From NCBI RefSeq assembly GCF_000018865.1, contig NC_010175.1, positions 310,001 to 374,000 on the forward strand: 64,000 nucleotides of DNA, written 5' to 3'. The translations under genes were made by a program, and so were the position numbers. The notes under the pieces were generated by a model that was given only the letters and a program-made list of their open reading frames with translations, had not been told where the DNA came from and did no database searches. Numbering within the stretch: position 1 is the stretch's first letter; every line of letters starts with the position of its first letter. This stretch comes from Chloroflexus aurantiacus J-10-fl. GTDB lineage: Bacteria > Chloroflexota > Chloroflexia > Chloroflexales > Chloroflexaceae. Positions 26,935-37,036 of the stretch are shown here, piece after piece.

Positions 26935-27735
26935 TCATCCGAACCGACCAGAGATGTACTGCTCGGTGCGTTCGTCCTTCGGGTTCTGGAAGATTTGTGA
27001 TGTCGGGCCATACTCGATGAGTTGACCGGCACGATCACTATCCATCAGGAAGAAGGCCGTATAGTCAGATGCGCGTGACGCCTGCTGCATATTGTGGGTC
27101 ACGATCACAATCGTATAGCGCTGACGAAGCTCAAACATCAGCTCTTCAATCTTCAATGTCGAGATTGGATCAAGAGCTGAACATGGCTCGTCCATCAGGA
27201 TCACTTCCGGCTCCACCGCCAGGGCACGAGCAATGCAGAGTCGCTGTTGCTGCCCACCAGAGAGCGATAAGCCATTCTGGTTCAGCTTATCTTTCACCTC
27301 ATCCCACAAGGCAGCACCACGCAATGAACGCTCGACCAGCTCGTCCATTTCGCGCTTTGAGAGGCGCCAGCCATTGATACGCGGGCCATAGGCGACGTTC
27401 TCATAGATGCTCTTCGGGAACGGATTTGGTTTCTGGAAGACCATACCGATCCGACGGCGTACATTGACCGGATCAACACCCGGCGCATAGATATTCTCGC
27501 CGTGGAACAGGATTTCTCCTTCCACCCGCGCCGATGGTACCAGGTCGTTCATGCGGTTGAAAGAACGTAGCACCGTACTCTTGCCGCAGCCTGAAGGACC
27601 AATCAAAGCAGTAATGCGATTCTTTTCAATCGCCAGATTTACATTCTTCACTGCACGAAATGAGCCGTAATAGACACTCATGTTGCGCGCTTCAAGCGCA
27701 TTTGGATTATTATGATCTAAATCGTGGACTGTCAT
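26935..27735 (-). CDS. pstB: Phosphate ABC transporter ATP-binding protein
   Basis: Cytoplasmic ATPase of the high-affinity phosphate importer. About 266 residues with Walker [11 protein letters not shown]-loop region [23 protein letters not shown] signature [15 protein letters not shown], Walker [16 protein letters not shown] and switch His in [11 protein letters not shown]. Start ATG 27735 (MTVHDL) with GAAGGTT upstream; a TTG six bases earlier is less likely. It is the last pst gene; no phoU follows within the window. Confidence 0.96.
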   Translation of the reverse strand: MTVHDLDHNNPNALEARNMSVYYGSFRAVKNVNLAIEKNRITALIGPSGCGKSTVLRSFNRMNDLVPSARVEGEILFHGENIYAPGVDPVNVRRRIGMVFQKPNPFPKSIYENVAYGPRINGWRLSKREMDELVERSLRGAALWDEVKDKLNQNGLSLSGGQQQRLCIARALAVEPEVILMDEPCSALDPISTLKIEELMFELRQRYTIVIVTHNMQQASRASDYTAFFLMDSDRAGQLIEYGPTSQIFQNPKDERTEQYISGRFG

Positions 27736-27754
27736 TGCCAACCTTCACTTGTGA

Positions 27755-28690
27755 TTAGTAGCGCTTCTGATAGCGATTACGCAGATAGATCGCCAGCGCA
27801 TTGATTGTCAACAAAATTGTCAGCAATACCAGAATACCGGCAGCCGCCAGCGCACGAAATTCATCCTGTGGTCGCGACGTCCAGTTGAAAATCTGGATCG
27901 GCAAGACGGTAAAGATATCCAGGATATTGCGCGGCAAGAATGGCACAAAGGTCAACGCTCCAATGGTGATGAGAGGAGCAGTTTCGCCAATTGCCCGCGA
28001 GACGGCCAGAATACTACCGGTAAGAATACCACCGATGGATTGCGGTAGAACGACGTGCCAGACAGTCTGCCAGCGGGTAGCACCCAGAGCATAACTGGCC
28101 TGTCGCAGGCTTAGCGGTACTGCGCGGATCGACTCACGCGATGCCACAATGATAATCGGTACAACCAGCAACGCCAGGGTCAAGGCACCGGTGAGAATAC
28201 TACGACCGAGCAGGAGCCAGCGGGCAAACACTTGCAGACCGAGCAGACCATATATGATTGACGGCACTGCCGCCAGGTTACTGATATTGATTTCAACCAG
28301 ACGGCTAAACCAGTTATCACGGGCATACTCTTCAAGATAGATAGCAGCCGCAACACCGAGTGGAAAAGCAAACAGGATGGTCAGAGAGATGGTATACAGC
28401 GTGCCGACAATTGCTGCCTTTGCACCGGCCCGCTGCGGAAAGCGCGAGTCAAAGTTGTTAAAGAAATCCCAGGTGAGCCAATTAGTTCCACCGCTAAAAA
28501 TACCGGTGGCTCGATTGATCACATCTAGTATCAGAATGAGCAGAACGCCCAAACCGAAAATAATACTCAGCCAACCAAAGATGGTCAGCAATGTTCCCTT
28601 GAAATGACGCCACTTCAGATTACCGCCACCCCGATCAACGATAGGCTCGGCCGTCTGAGCACTCACGCGAATCTGTTCCTGTGCAGACAT
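27755..28690 (-). CDS. pstA: Phosphate ABC transporter permease PstA
   Basis: Inner-membrane permease. About 311 residues with six membrane segments after a short N-terminal cytoplasmic tail. The family EAA-type loop is [21 protein letters not shown], and [18 protein letters not shown] is characteristic of PstA. The ATG at 28690 overlaps the pstC stop (TAATG on the minus strand), so it is coupled to pstC; pstB follows 19 bp later. Confidence 0.95.
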   Translation of the reverse strand: MSAQEQIRVSAQTAEPIVDRGGGNLKWRHFKGTLLTIFGWLSIIFGLGVLLILILDVINRATGIFSGGTNWLTWDFFNNFDSRFPQRAGAKAAIVGTLYTISLTILFAFPLGVAAAIYLEEYARDNWFSRLVEINISNLAAVPSIIYGLLGLQVFARWLLLGRSILTGALTLALLVVPIIIVASRESIRAVPLSLRQASYALGATRWQTVWHVVLPQSIGGILTGSILAVSRAIGETAPLITIGALTFVPFLPRNILDIFTVLPIQIFNWTSRPQDEFRALAAAGILVLLTILLTINALAIYLRNRYQKRY

Positions 28691-29604
28691 TAATCGTAAA
28701 CCTCCCGGAACTTGCGCACCATCCAATAACTGAAGATGTTGAGCACAAAGGTGAAGAGGAAGAGTGTAAAACCAACCGCGTACAGCGTGTAATAGCTGAG
28801 TGAGCCATACGGTGTGTCACCCAAACTGACCTGGACGATGTACGAGGTCATTGTCATCACCGGCACCGTTGGATCGAAGGTAAAGCGGGGATTTTGCCCG
28901 GCAGCAATGGCGACAATCATTGTTTCACCAACAGCCCGTGAGAAAGCCAGGACAATCGAGGCAACAATACCCGAAATGGCTGCCGGTGCTACGACTCGTG
29001 TAGCAACCTCAAATCTGGTAGAACCCAGCCCATACGCTGCTTCACGGAGCGAGTTGGGTACTGCCGATAACGCATCTTCACTCAATGAAGCGACAAACGG
29101 TATCAGCATGACTCCCATCACAAGCCCGGCACCGAGTGAATTAAAGATGCTGAGGGTTGGAATGAAGTTCTTGAGAAATGGTGTTACCACTGTGAGAGCA
29201 AAATAGCCGTAGACTACAGTTGGAATACCGGCAAGGATTTCAAGCAGAGGCTTCACCGTGCGTCGAATGCGATCTGAGGCAAACTCACTCAGGAAAATCG
29301 CCGCAATCAGGCCAAGCGGCACCGCGACAACCATTGCAATCGCAGAAGTAAGAACGGTTGCCGACACCAATGGCCAGATGCCGTACTTCTTGATCGAGAA
29401 AAGGGGTGTCCATTCCGTTTCGGTGAGGAATTCGACGATAGAGACTTCTCTAAAGAAAGCAATTGTTTCAAAGAGGAGCGAAAAGACAATTCCAGCAGTT
29501 GTGAGAATAGAAACGGTTGCTGCTATAGTCAGCAAAATTTGAATGATTTTCTCGCCAATAGCACGAGCCTGATTTGGTTGTCTACGGAGGTCAAAAACAG
29601 CCAC
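28690..29604 (-). CDS. pstC: Phosphate ABC transporter permease PstC
   Basis: Inner-membrane permease partner of PstA. It has 304 residues and six membrane segments. PstC-type features are [15 protein letters not shown] near the first helix, [19 protein letters not shown], and the loop [18 protein letters not shown] followed by [15 protein letters not shown]. It lies about 107 bp downstream of pstS, separated by a strong hairpin, and is co-transcribed with pstA and pstB. Confidence 0.95.
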   Translation of the reverse strand: MAVFDLRRQPNQARAIGEKIIQILLTIAATVSILTTAGIVFSLLFETIAFFREVSIVEFLTETEWTPLFSIKKYGIWPLVSATVLTSAIAMVVAVPLGLIAAIFLSEFASDRIRRTVKPLLEILAGIPTVVYGYFALTVVTPFLKNFIPTLSIFNSLGAGLVMGVMLIPFVASLSEDALSAVPNSLREAAYGLGSTRFEVATRVVAPAAISGIVASIVLAFSRAVGETMIVAIAAGQNPRFTFDPTVPVMTMTSYIVQVSLGDTPYGSLSYYTLYAVGFTLFLFTFVLNIFSYWMVRKFREVYD

Positions 29605-29659
29605 GCAATCCTCCTTGTCAGAAGATGGTTTTCTTTTATCTCTAGCCTACCACAGAGAT

Positions 29660-29696
29660 GCGGTATGAGCAAGCGCCATCGGCTTGCTCATACCGC
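29660..29696 (-). promoter_or_regulatory. Intercistronic hairpin between pstS and pstC
   Basis: GCGGTATGAGCAAGC (29660-29674) pairs perfectly with GCTTGCTCATACCGC (29682-29696), 15 bp, 7-nt loop, just after the pstS stop and before pstC. No T-run follows on the minus strand, so it is more likely an mRNA-stabilising or partial attenuation hairpin that lets pstS be expressed above pstCAB. Confidence 0.7.
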
Positions 29697-29711
29697 CATC
29701 ATCTCTCTATC

Positions 29712-31760
29712 TTACTTTCCTAAATACCGATCCAGGGTCAGACCAACTTCCTCACCGGGCTTTACCAGCGTTCCCACGACACGGTCATTGAAGCGCTTGG
29801 CAATCGCGGCATACAGCTCATCCGACAGTTTCACGTAGCCAACCTGTGGGGTCTGAATGATTGGGGTGAACTCCGGGCTGAGGTAGAAGTTGACGAACGC
29901 CTGTACCTCTGGTCGCTCAGCGGCTTCCTTATTGACGTAGATGAACAGTGGGCGTGACAGCGGCTGATAGGTAGCGTCAGCAATCGTCTCGAAGCTCGGC
30001 TCGACACAACCGTTGCCATTGTCAACCGCAATCGGCTTGATCTTGCCCTGGTTCTCAACTACGTAGGCGTAGCCGAGATACCCCATCGCGTTCAGGTCAC
30101 CACTCACGCCGGTAATCGTCACGTTGTCATCTTCGGTGGCCTGATAGTCACCACGACTTGCCTTGGCCTCGCCGACAATCGCTTCGGTGAAGTAGTCGAA
30201 TGTACCCGAGTCTGTCCCGGCACCCAACAGCACCAGTGGCCGATCCGGGAACCCTTCGCGCACCTGGTTCCAGTTCGTGATGACCCCTTGCGCTGCCGGC
30301 TCCCAAATCTTCTTCAGCTCGGCCACGGTCAGACAGGTAGCCCAGTCGTTCTGCGGATTGACCACTACCGACAGACCGTCATACGCCACCGGCAGCTCGA
30401 TGAACTCGATCCCGTTCTGCGCACAGATGGCCTGCTCCTCCTCGCGGATCGGGCGTGAGGCGTTCGAGATGTCCGTCTCGCCGTTGCAGAACTTCTTGAA
30501 CCCGCCACCGGTGCCCGAAATGCCCACGCTCACCCGCACATTCGAGGCCAGTCGCGAGAATTCCTCGGCAGCAGCAGCGGTCGGCGGATACACCGTTGAT
30601 GAACCGTCAATAATGATGTCACCACTTAGCGTTGCGTAGTCAAAGGTGGGGGCACTCGACGGCAGCGGTGGCATTTCGCCGGTCAGGTAGCGATCCAGGG
30701 TCAAACCAACCTCTTCACCGGGCCGTACCATTGTGCCCAGCACGCGGTCATTGAAGCGCTTGGCAATCGCGGCATACAGCTCGTCCGACAGTTTCACGTA
30801 GCCAACCTGCGGGGTCTGAATGATTGGGGTGAACTCCGGGCTGAGGTAGAAGTTGACGAACGCCTGCACTTCTGGTCGCTCAGCGGCTTCCTTATTGACG
30901 TAGATGAACAGTGGGCGTGACAGCGGCTGATAGGAAGCGTCAGCAATCGTCTCGAAGCTTGGCTCGACACAACCATTGCCATTGTCAATTGCAATCGGCT
31001 TGATCTTGCCCTGGTTCTCAACTACGTAAGCGTAGCCGAGATACCCCATCGCGTTCAGGTCACCACTGACACCGGTAATCGTCACGTTGTCATCCTCGGT
31101 GGCCTGATAGTCACCACGGCTTGCCTTGGCTTCGCCGACAATCGCTTCGGTGAAGTAGTCAAATGTACCCGAGTCTGTCCCGGCACCCAACAGCACCAGC
31201 GGGCGGTTCGGGAACCCTTCGCGCACCTGGTTCCAGTTCGTGATCACGCCCTGCGCTGCCGGCTCCCAAATCTTCTTCAGCTCGGCCACGGTCAGACAGG
31301 TAACCCAGTCGTTCTGCGGATTGACCACCACCGACAGGCCGTCATACGCCACCGGTAGCTCGATGAACTCGATCCCGTTCTGCGCACAGATGGCCTGCTC
31401 CTCCTCGCGGATCGGGCGTGAGGCGTTCGAGATGTCCGTCTCGCCGTTGCAGAACTTCTTGAACCCGCCACCGGTACCCGAAATGCCCACGCTCACCCGC
31501 ACATTCGGTGCCAGCCGTGAGAATTCCTCGGCAGCAGCAGCGGTCGGCGGATACACCGTTGATGAACCGTCAATAATGATGTCGCCACTCAACGAAGCCA
31601 GCTCAGAGGCAGGCGCAGTTGGCTGGGCTGAAGCCGCAGTTGGCTGGGCTGGAGCCGCAGTTGGCTGGGCCGCCGGCTGCGGACCACAGGCAGCAATGAC
31701 CGGTACGATCAGTGCTATCAGCATAAGGCCGTAGATCCATCGTTTCGGGTTTCCTACCAT
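29712..31760 (-). CDS. pstS: Double-domain phosphate-binding lipoprotein PstS
   Basis: Extracytoplasmic phosphate receptor, anchored as a lipoprotein. The signal peptide ends [10 protein letters not shown] (lipobox A-A-C), followed by a Pro/Ala/Gln-Thr-rich spacer of about 30 residues. The 682-residue protein holds two nearly identical PBP-II domains in tandem, with a 963-bp (321-codon) period. Each has the phosphate-site signatures [66 protein letters not shown] and a C-terminal VGLTLDRYL. Normal PstS has a single domain of about 320 residues. Start ATG 31760; an open frame upstream (to 31880) has no signal. A Pho-box-like site lies about 150 bp upstream. Confidence 0.95.
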   Translation of the reverse strand: MVGNPKRWIYGLMLIALIVPVIAACGPQPAAQPTAAPAQPTAASAQPTAPASELASLSGDIIIDGSSTVYPPTAAAAEEFSRLAPNVRVSVGISGTGGGFKKFCNGETDISNASRPIREEEQAICAQNGIEFIELPVAYDGLSVVVNPQNDWVTCLTVAELKKIWEPAAQGVITNWNQVREGFPNRPLVLLGAGTDSGTFDYFTEAIVGEAKASRGDYQATEDDNVTITGVSGDLNAMGYLGYAYVVENQGKIKPIAIDNGNGCVEPSFETIADASYQPLSRPLFIYVNKEAAERPEVQAFVNFYLSPEFTPIIQTPQVGYVKLSDELYAAIAKRFNDRVLGTMVRPGEEVGLTLDRYLTGEMPPLPSSAPTFDYATLSGDIIIDGSSTVYPPTAAAAEEFSRLASNVRVSVGISGTGGGFKKFCNGETDISNASRPIREEEQAICAQNGIEFIELPVAYDGLSVVVNPQNDWATCLTVAELKKIWEPAAQGVITNWNQVREGFPDRPLVLLGAGTDSGTFDYFTEAIVGEAKASRGDYQATEDDNVTITGVSGDLNAMGYLGYAYVVENQGKIKPIAVDNGNGCVEPSFETIADATYQPLSRPLFIYVNKEAAERPEVQAFVNFYLSPEFTPIIQTPQVGYVKLSDELYAAIAKRFNDRVVGTLVKPGEEVGLTLDRYLGK

Positions 31761-32161
31761 AGTGAGTGTCTCTCCTTCAACTACTGTCTGCAATCTGCAA
31801 GCGCAAGCGGAGGCCAGGGCTTGACATCGCCTGGCTACCGGCACTTCAGGGTGCGCCACTCTGTGGAATGCAGAGAGCAACGCTTGCAGCGATACAATAC
31901 ACGCGCCGGTTTAAGACAGCATCATTGGATTGTTAAGTGAGTATTAAATACAGGTGAACGTTCGAGGGATGAAACGCGAGTCAGTGAATTGATTCCATAA
32001 CAATGTAAGGTGCAATCTGCGGCAAGGTTTGTTATGTCGCATTTTACCCAACAATGTGCGTCACTCAGGGATGATAGCCGTGCTGAAGAGTCATTACTCT
32101 GCGCCACGGCAAGCCTATTGGAAAAGGGTATCCTCGCCGGCGTGGGATACCGCAATGGTCT
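31761..32161. other. pstS upstream region and start of repeat zone
   Basis: About 400 bp without a gene: the pstS leader, the Pho-box-like repeats (31908-31948), and then a stretch running into the tandem array. Short open frames here (for example near 32029) merge into the repeats and do not look coding. Confidence 0.5.
31894..31948 (-). promoter_or_regulatory. Candidate Pho box and promoter of pstS
   Basis: On the minus strand, 8-bp units TTTAATAC (31948-31941), CTTAACAA (31937-31930) and CTTAAACC (31915-31908) fall in an 11-bp register. The fourth slot (AATGATGC, 31926-31919) is degenerate. This is the layout of the cyanobacterial-type Pho box (PyTTAAPyPy repeated every 11 bp). A -10-like TATTGT (31899-31894) follows 8 bp after the last unit with no proper -35, as expected of an activated promoter. 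Confidence 0.6.
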
Positions 32162-33050
32162 GCGACACGCCCCACCCCCACCCGCTCCCGCTGGGGGCGG
32201 GAGTCACGGGGCAAGATAGCGCCCGCAGTCGCGAGTTGGGGCAAGCGCGCCGGAGGCGCGCGCTCCCAGGCGCTACCCCGCTGGACGCAGGAGCGAGTTG
32301 GGATGCGACACGCCCCACCCCCACCCGCCCCCGCTGGGGGCGGGAGTCGTGGCTTGCGCAGTCGCGAGTTAGGACAAGCGCGCCGGAGGCGCGCGCTCCC
32401 AGGTATTACCCCGCTGGACGCAGGAGCGAGTTGGGATGCGACATGCCCCCACCCCCACCCGCCCCCGCTGGGGGCGGGAGTCGCCGCGCAGGATGGCTTG
32501 CGTGGTCGCGAGTTGGGACAAGCGCGCCGGAGGCGCGTGCTCCCAGGTGTTACCCCGCTGAACGCAGGAGCGAGTTGGGATGCGACACGCCCCCACCCCC
32601 ACCCGCCCCGCTGGGGGCAGGAGTCGCCGCGCAGGATGGCTTGCGTGGTCGCGAGTTGGGACAAGCGTGCCGGAGGCGCGTGCTCCCAGGTGTTACCCCG
32701 CTGAACGCAGGAGCGAGTTGGGATGCGACACGCCCCCACCCCCACCCGCCCCGCTGGGGGCGGGAGTCGCCGCGCAGGATGGCTTGCGTGGTCGCGAGTT
32801 GGGACAAGCGCGCCGGAGGCGCGTGCTCCCAGGTGTTACCCCGCTGAACGCAGGAGCGAGTTGGGATGCGACACGCCCCCACCCCCACCCGCCCCGCTGG
32901 GGGCGGGAGTCGCCGCGCAGGATGGCTTGCGTGGTCGCGAGTTGGGACAAGCGTGCCGGAGGCGCGTGCTCCCAGGTGTTACCCCGCTGAACGCAGGAGC
33001 GAGTTGGGGCAAGGGGGCAAGCGCGCCGGAGGCGCGCGCTCCCAGGCAAT
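32162..33050 (+). repeat. GC-rich tandem array, about 143-bp period, six to seven units
   Basis: Units begin with GCGACACGCCCC at about 32162, 32305, 32438 (10 bp shorter spacing), 32582, 32725 and 32868. The last unit is incomplete and ends near 33050. Each unit has a CCCGCCCCGCTGGGGGCGGG hairpin, a GCGCGCCGGAGGCGCG palindrome and a CTCCCAGG...GAACGCAGGAGCGAGTTGGG block. The last three full units are nearly identical, while the first ones are more diverged, as expected if the array expands at one end. Long frames run through it on both strands but reflect composition only. Confidence 0.9.
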
Positions 33051-33089
33051 AGTTATGACTTCCACTACACCAGTCTTGAGATGACTGGA

Positions 33090-35027
33090 TCAGCGACTAA
33101 TCTGCGGCACGTAGATACTGTAGACTGCTTCAACAACCTGCACCTGTGTGCTCCCCACTGCACTGCCTGGGCCACTGAGGGTGACTGTCAGCGGGCCGAG
33201 ATCAGCCACATCAGTCATCGTCAGGGTGAGCCGTAACCGCTGGCTATCGAGGAAGGTGGTTGAACGCGGTTGACCGTCGATAAATGCCTGGGTAGCATTA
33301 GAGAAGTCAACACCATGCAGGATGAGCGGTGGCGGTAATTGATTGCGGGCTAATAGCGAAGGGGTCGCAACCAGAAATACCTGCAATTCAAATGCGCCGA
33401 GATCGCAGGCGTTTAGTTGCGGGCGAGCAACTCCTCGTTGGTCGGTTGGCGGGCAGCCGCTACCGGCATCACGGGCCGGGCTATCAGCAGGAATGGCCAT
33501 TGTCATCGTCAATCCACCATATGCTGCCAACGGCTTGAGCAGTGGATCGCGAAACTGGATATCGCCCGTCTGAGATGGTGCGCTCTTGCCGGCAAAGCAG
33601 GTGACATCGTTCCAGAAACTTGCCCCGGTGAGACGGGGTGGGTATTGCAGGCTACGACCATCATGCGTCAATTCACGTGAGCAATGCTGTTGAATGTTCC
33701 AGCCATTGCCACCGTTTCCGGCGGTGTTGTAGGCAAACAGGCTATTACTGACGCTGCCATTCCCCGAATGGCTGATTGCCCCACCGACCCAACCGGCATA
33801 GTTTTCGGCAAACGTGCTGGACTCGATGACGAATGGCTCAGGGCGATTGTTCAAGACGTACAGCGCTCCACCGTTGGCATTGAATCCGGTTCCTTCGGCG
33901 CGATTGGCAACGAAGGTCGAATTGACAATCCGTAGACGCACCTGCTGCGGGAAGGCAATCGCGCCGCCGGAACCATCTTCACGTGGATTACCGTCGGCAC
34001 CCGGTGTGCGTCGGGCACGATTGGCATGGAACAGGCTGCCACTGATCAGAATCTCAGGATTACCGGTGCCAGTACCGATAGCTGTACCTCCACCGCCAAT
34101 TGCCCCGCCCTGCGCACGTTGACCGCCAACTACAGCATTGGCGATGAATGAACTATCGATCACCTCCAGGCGGCTACTGTCTTCGTACAGATTAGCGTGA
34201 ATGGCACCGCCCGAATTGTACGTCTGGTTCTGCTCGAAGCGACAACGAACGACACGTAAACGGCGATCCGGCCCGCCCAATCCATCAGCCGAAATCGCAC
34301 CACCAAAACTGTCTTGCGGACGCGCTCCGATGGCGGTATTCCCCAGAAAGACACTATCTTCAACTGATAGACTGCTCTGCAACAAATGAATCGCACCGCC
34401 GGCCCCATTGTTGGCGTGATTGTTTTCAAACCGGCTATTGGTGACAATGACCGCACCACCACGACTGTAGATCGCACCACCGCCGTAATCATAGGCATCT
34501 CTGCCGGGAGGGACTGCGGTCAGAGTGGTTTGATTGTCGCGAAAGATCACTCGATCTATGACCAATGTGGGGGTGAAGGCAGAATTGGCCGCCGCGAAAT
34601 AACTACGAATCGCACCACCACTGCCATCAACCGCCGACTGATCGGTACCACCACCGCTGGCCCGGCCACCGGTGATCGTCAGATTGCGCAGCTCAAGGCG
34701 GCTGGGACCAATATTCCCATAGGTGAAATGGTCAATAATCCGTCCGCCACCACCCTGCAAGGTGATTAATCCACCGCCATCGATCAGGGTCTGGGGTGCG
34801 TTGATGATCAGTGGCGAGTTAAGGACAATGGTATGCGAATTTGGACCGCAATTAAAGCTAACTTCGCCACCGCCGGTCACTGCGTTCACCAGTGCGGTAG
34901 CCGTGCAACTGGCCGGTGTACCGGTACCGACCACCTTTGGCGCAGCCTGTACCGGAATAGACGGCCAGAGAAATCCGACCATAGCGAACAGCAAACTCGC
35001 AAGGTGCAGCCAGCGATGAAGGTTCAT
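33090..35027 (-). CDS. Secreted right-handed beta-helix (polymorphic outer-membrane-like) protein
   Basis: A 645-residue exported protein. Signal peptide: WLHLASLLFAMVGFLWPSI then PVQA. The body is a long series of short repeats rich in G-G-A-I, N-N and F-x-x-N (for example GGAIHLLQSSLSVEDSVFLG, NSGGAIHANLYEDSSRLEVI, GGALYVLNN), characteristic of right-handed parallel beta-helix proteins of the polymorphic repeat type. Near the end it has RDAGSGCPPTDQRGVARPQ and CDLGAFELQV, a closing motif common in such Chloroflexota surface proteins, then an Ig-like segment. Likely a cell-surface or secreted adhesin or carbohydrate-binding protein; no catalytic residues can be assigned. It is the last gene of a probable operon starting with the histidine kinase. 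Confidence 0.82.
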   Translation of the reverse strand: MNLHRWLHLASLLFAMVGFLWPSIPVQAAPKVVGTGTPASCTATALVNAVTGGGEVSFNCGPNSHTIVLNSPLIINAPQTLIDGGGLITLQGGGGRIIDHFTYGNIGPSRLELRNLTITGGRASGGGTDQSAVDGSGGAIRSYFAAANSAFTPTLVIDRVIFRDNQTTLTAVPPGRDAYDYGGGAIYSRGGAVIVTNSRFENNHANNGAGGAIHLLQSSLSVEDSVFLGNTAIGARPQDSFGGAISADGLGGPDRRLRVVRCRFEQNQTYNSGGAIHANLYEDSSRLEVIDSSFIANAVVGGQRAQGGAIGGGGTAIGTGTGNPEILISGSLFHANRARRTPGADGNPREDGSGGAIAFPQQVRLRIVNSTFVANRAEGTGFNANGGALYVLNNRPEPFVIESSTFAENYAGWVGGAISHSGNGSVSNSLFAYNTAGNGGNGWNIQQHCSRELTHDGRSLQYPPRLTGASFWNDVTCFAGKSAPSQTGDIQFRDPLLKPLAAYGGLTMTMAIPADSPARDAGSGCPPTDQRGVARPQLNACDLGAFELQVFLVATPSLLARNQLPPPLILHGVDFSNATQAFIDGQPRSTTFLDSQRLRLTLTMTDVADLGPLTVTLSGPGSAVGSTQVQVVEAVYSIYVPQISR

Positions 35028-35098
35028 AGCGCCTCGGTGAAGGGTAATGCGGGTACGATCAGCTCCTGGCCGGACAGTTTACGTTTCAGAATGAACGA

Positions 35099-37018
35099 TC
35101 AGGATAACGCTTCGCGCAACGCACCAAGCGGCAATCCACTCAATGCCTCGTCATCACTACCGGCCAGACTCGTCCAGAGCACAATCGCATCGGGTGAGAG
35201 GCGGTAACGGGCGTCGAGCTGGCGCAGTAACCAGCGTAGTGCCCGAATCTGCGCATCCGTGTCACCGGCATCACGGGTTGCCGGCCAGCCAGCCGGACGT
35301 TCCAGTGCGATACCGATACTGATGCGGTTCAGGTTATACCGGACGCCGCCACCGGTGGCGAATCCGGCATGCCATGCCGCTTTGGCTTCATCAATCAGGC
35401 GGTAGATACGACCGTCAAGGCCAATCAGGTAGTGGGTGGCAAAGCGGGCATTGAAGTCGGTCATGGCAGCAATTGTTTCAGCCACCGCACCGGGTACCGC
35501 GTGCAGCACGACCATACTCACGCGCTCGCCGTGACGCTCGCCGAAGGCCATAGCCGGCGGTGTCACCTGGGTGATACTGAAACCACCATCGTCGGGCGGG
35601 GTTAGACTCTCTGCCGACACAAGCGGCGCAATTGCCATGGCCATCCCTAACACCGGCATCCCATGCTGACGCGCCAGGTCACTCAATCGTTTCACATCAG
35701 CCCAATTTGGCACTACGTTGTACAGAACATCAAGCGCGAAGGGCTGGAGCGCATACGTCGTCTTCTCAAGGGTGATCTGGTAGCTATTGGCCAGCGGAGC
35801 ACCAATCGCCCACTGTCGGGCCAGTTGATGAAATGCCCAATCGGGCCGATAGGTCGTGCCGGCCTGTTTGAAGGTTTCGGTGAGGAGGGCATCGCGCAGC
35901 CTGACCGTCGCCGGATCGGTGGCAGTTCCGATCTGGCTCAACTGACGGACATCGCTCCAGTTGGGAACGAGATTGTAGAGGGTGTCAACGGCAAATGCCT
36001 GATACGCATACTGTTTCCCGTCAACGGTAATCTGTGCGCTCTTGCCGACCGGCGGCCCCAGACGGCGGGCAACGGCGTATTGATGAAAGGCCCAGTCTGG
36101 TCGAAACGGTGAACCACCGGCCTGATAGGTAGCATCAAGCAAGGCACGCCCCAGACCGCTCGGTGGAATACTGCCGCCCAGTAGCTCACTCAGGGTCTTG
36201 ACATCACCCCAATTCGGCACCTCGCAATAGAGCGTATCGCGAGCAAAGGGCTGATAGTTATACTCCTTGCCGGCCACAGTTAGCCGTGCGCTCGGCCCCA
36301 TTGGCATACCAAGCTGGTGTTCGAGCGCATAGGCGTGAAACGCCCAATCGGCATTGTAGCCCTGGCCATTGGTCTTATGTTTGTACCCCTCTTCGAGGAG
36401 GGCTTCGATCAAGCGTTCATCATCAGGTGTGGGTGTACCGATTTGGCCGGGTGGTATGGTCGGGGGTGTCGAGTTATTCAGATAGGCTTCAACCTGCGAC
36501 CATACCCACTCTTTGGTTACTGCCCAGCCGGGACAGCTCTTTTGATTGGTGTAGTCGCGGTGAAACGAGATCAACTGTCGCGGTGGAATCTTCAATCGGC
36601 GCGACAACTCCCCCATGACCGCCAGCGAATGCTCCCAAACCTTCCCGGATGGCAAGACCTTGTCGAAATAACCGACCATTTCCAGGCCGATGGAATACCA
36701 GCCTTTGGCGAGTGAGCCATTGCCGGCACCAGCGTGAATGCCGATCTGCGACATCGGGGTCGCCAGCCAGATACCATCAGGAGCAGCAAAAATGTGAGGG
36801 CCAGCCGTCCAGCCTTTACCGGCGTAGAACTTCTGTATCCCGCGCATGGTGGTCAGGCCACGCCATGAGGTTTCATCGGGTCGGTAGGTATGGTGTAGCA
36901 CCAGACGAGTTGGTGTCAGCTTACCAAAATCGTAACTGGCAACGTATTCGCGCCATTCGGCAATCGTCAGCATCCGATTGATAAACGGTGGCGAGCCTTC
37001 GGTGGGAAAATCGGGCAT
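35099..37018 (-). CDS. Peptidoglycan-recognition/N-acetylmuramoyl-alanine amidase with two amidase_2 domains
   Basis: A 639-residue protein. The N-terminal domain (about 15-190) is an intact amidase_2/PGRP fold: LVLHHTY with the first Zn His, IGIHAGAGNGSLAKGWYSIG with the conserved Tyr and Glu region, and ISFHRDYTNQKSCPG with the remaining ligands. The middle (about 210-450) has three similar segments with LPNWSDVRQLSQ-type ends and a YAVARRLGPP-type repeat. The C-terminal domain (about 480-639) has the same fold (MVVLHAVPG, AAWHAGFATGGG, ISIGIALERP). However, the last His motif reads VLWTSLAGSD, so a Zn ligand is missing. No signal peptide is seen, so export or lysis dependence is unclear. 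SD GGAAGGAG precedes the ATG; terC ends 18 bp upstream. Confidence 0.85.
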   Translation of the reverse strand: MPDFPTEGSPPFINRMLTIAEWREYVASYDFGKLTPTRLVLHHTYRPDETSWRGLTTMRGIQKFYAGKGWTAGPHIFAAPDGIWLATPMSQIGIHAGAGNGSLAKGWYSIGLEMVGYFDKVLPSGKVWEHSLAVMGELSRRLKIPPRQLISFHRDYTNQKSCPGWAVTKEWVWSQVEAYLNNSTPPTIPPGQIGTPTPDDERLIEALLEEGYKHKTNGQGYNADWAFHAYALEHQLGMPMGPSARLTVAGKEYNYQPFARDTLYCEVPNWGDVKTLSELLGGSIPPSGLGRALLDATYQAGGSPFRPDWAFHQYAVARRLGPPVGKSAQITVDGKQYAYQAFAVDTLYNLVPNWSDVRQLSQIGTATDPATVRLRDALLTETFKQAGTTYRPDWAFHQLARQWAIGAPLANSYQITLEKTTYALQPFALDVLYNVVPNWADVKRLSDLARQHGMPVLGMAMAIAPLVSAESLTPPDDGGFSITQVTPPAMAFGERHGERVSMVVLHAVPGAVAETIAAMTDFNARFATHYLIGLDGRIYRLIDEAKAAWHAGFATGGGVRYNLNRISIGIALERPAGWPATRDAGDTDAQIRALRWLLRQLDARYRLSPDAIVLWTSLAGSDDEALSGLPLGALREALS

Positions 37019-37036
37019 AGTGTCGCTCCTTCCAGA

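Noticed and set aside
29831-31734. Plus- and minus-strand frames duplicated inside pstS
   Set aside because: They are shadow frames occurring twice because the gene itself is internally duplicated.
32162-33050. Tandem array considered as a CRISPR array
   Set aside because: The whole 143-bp unit is conserved with no variable spacers, and no cas gene is near.
32029-33052. Overlapping open frames in the 32-33 kb region on both strands
   Set aside because: They follow the 143-bp GC-rich tandem period and have no start signals or domain-like sequence; the products are Arg/Pro/Gly-rich artefacts.
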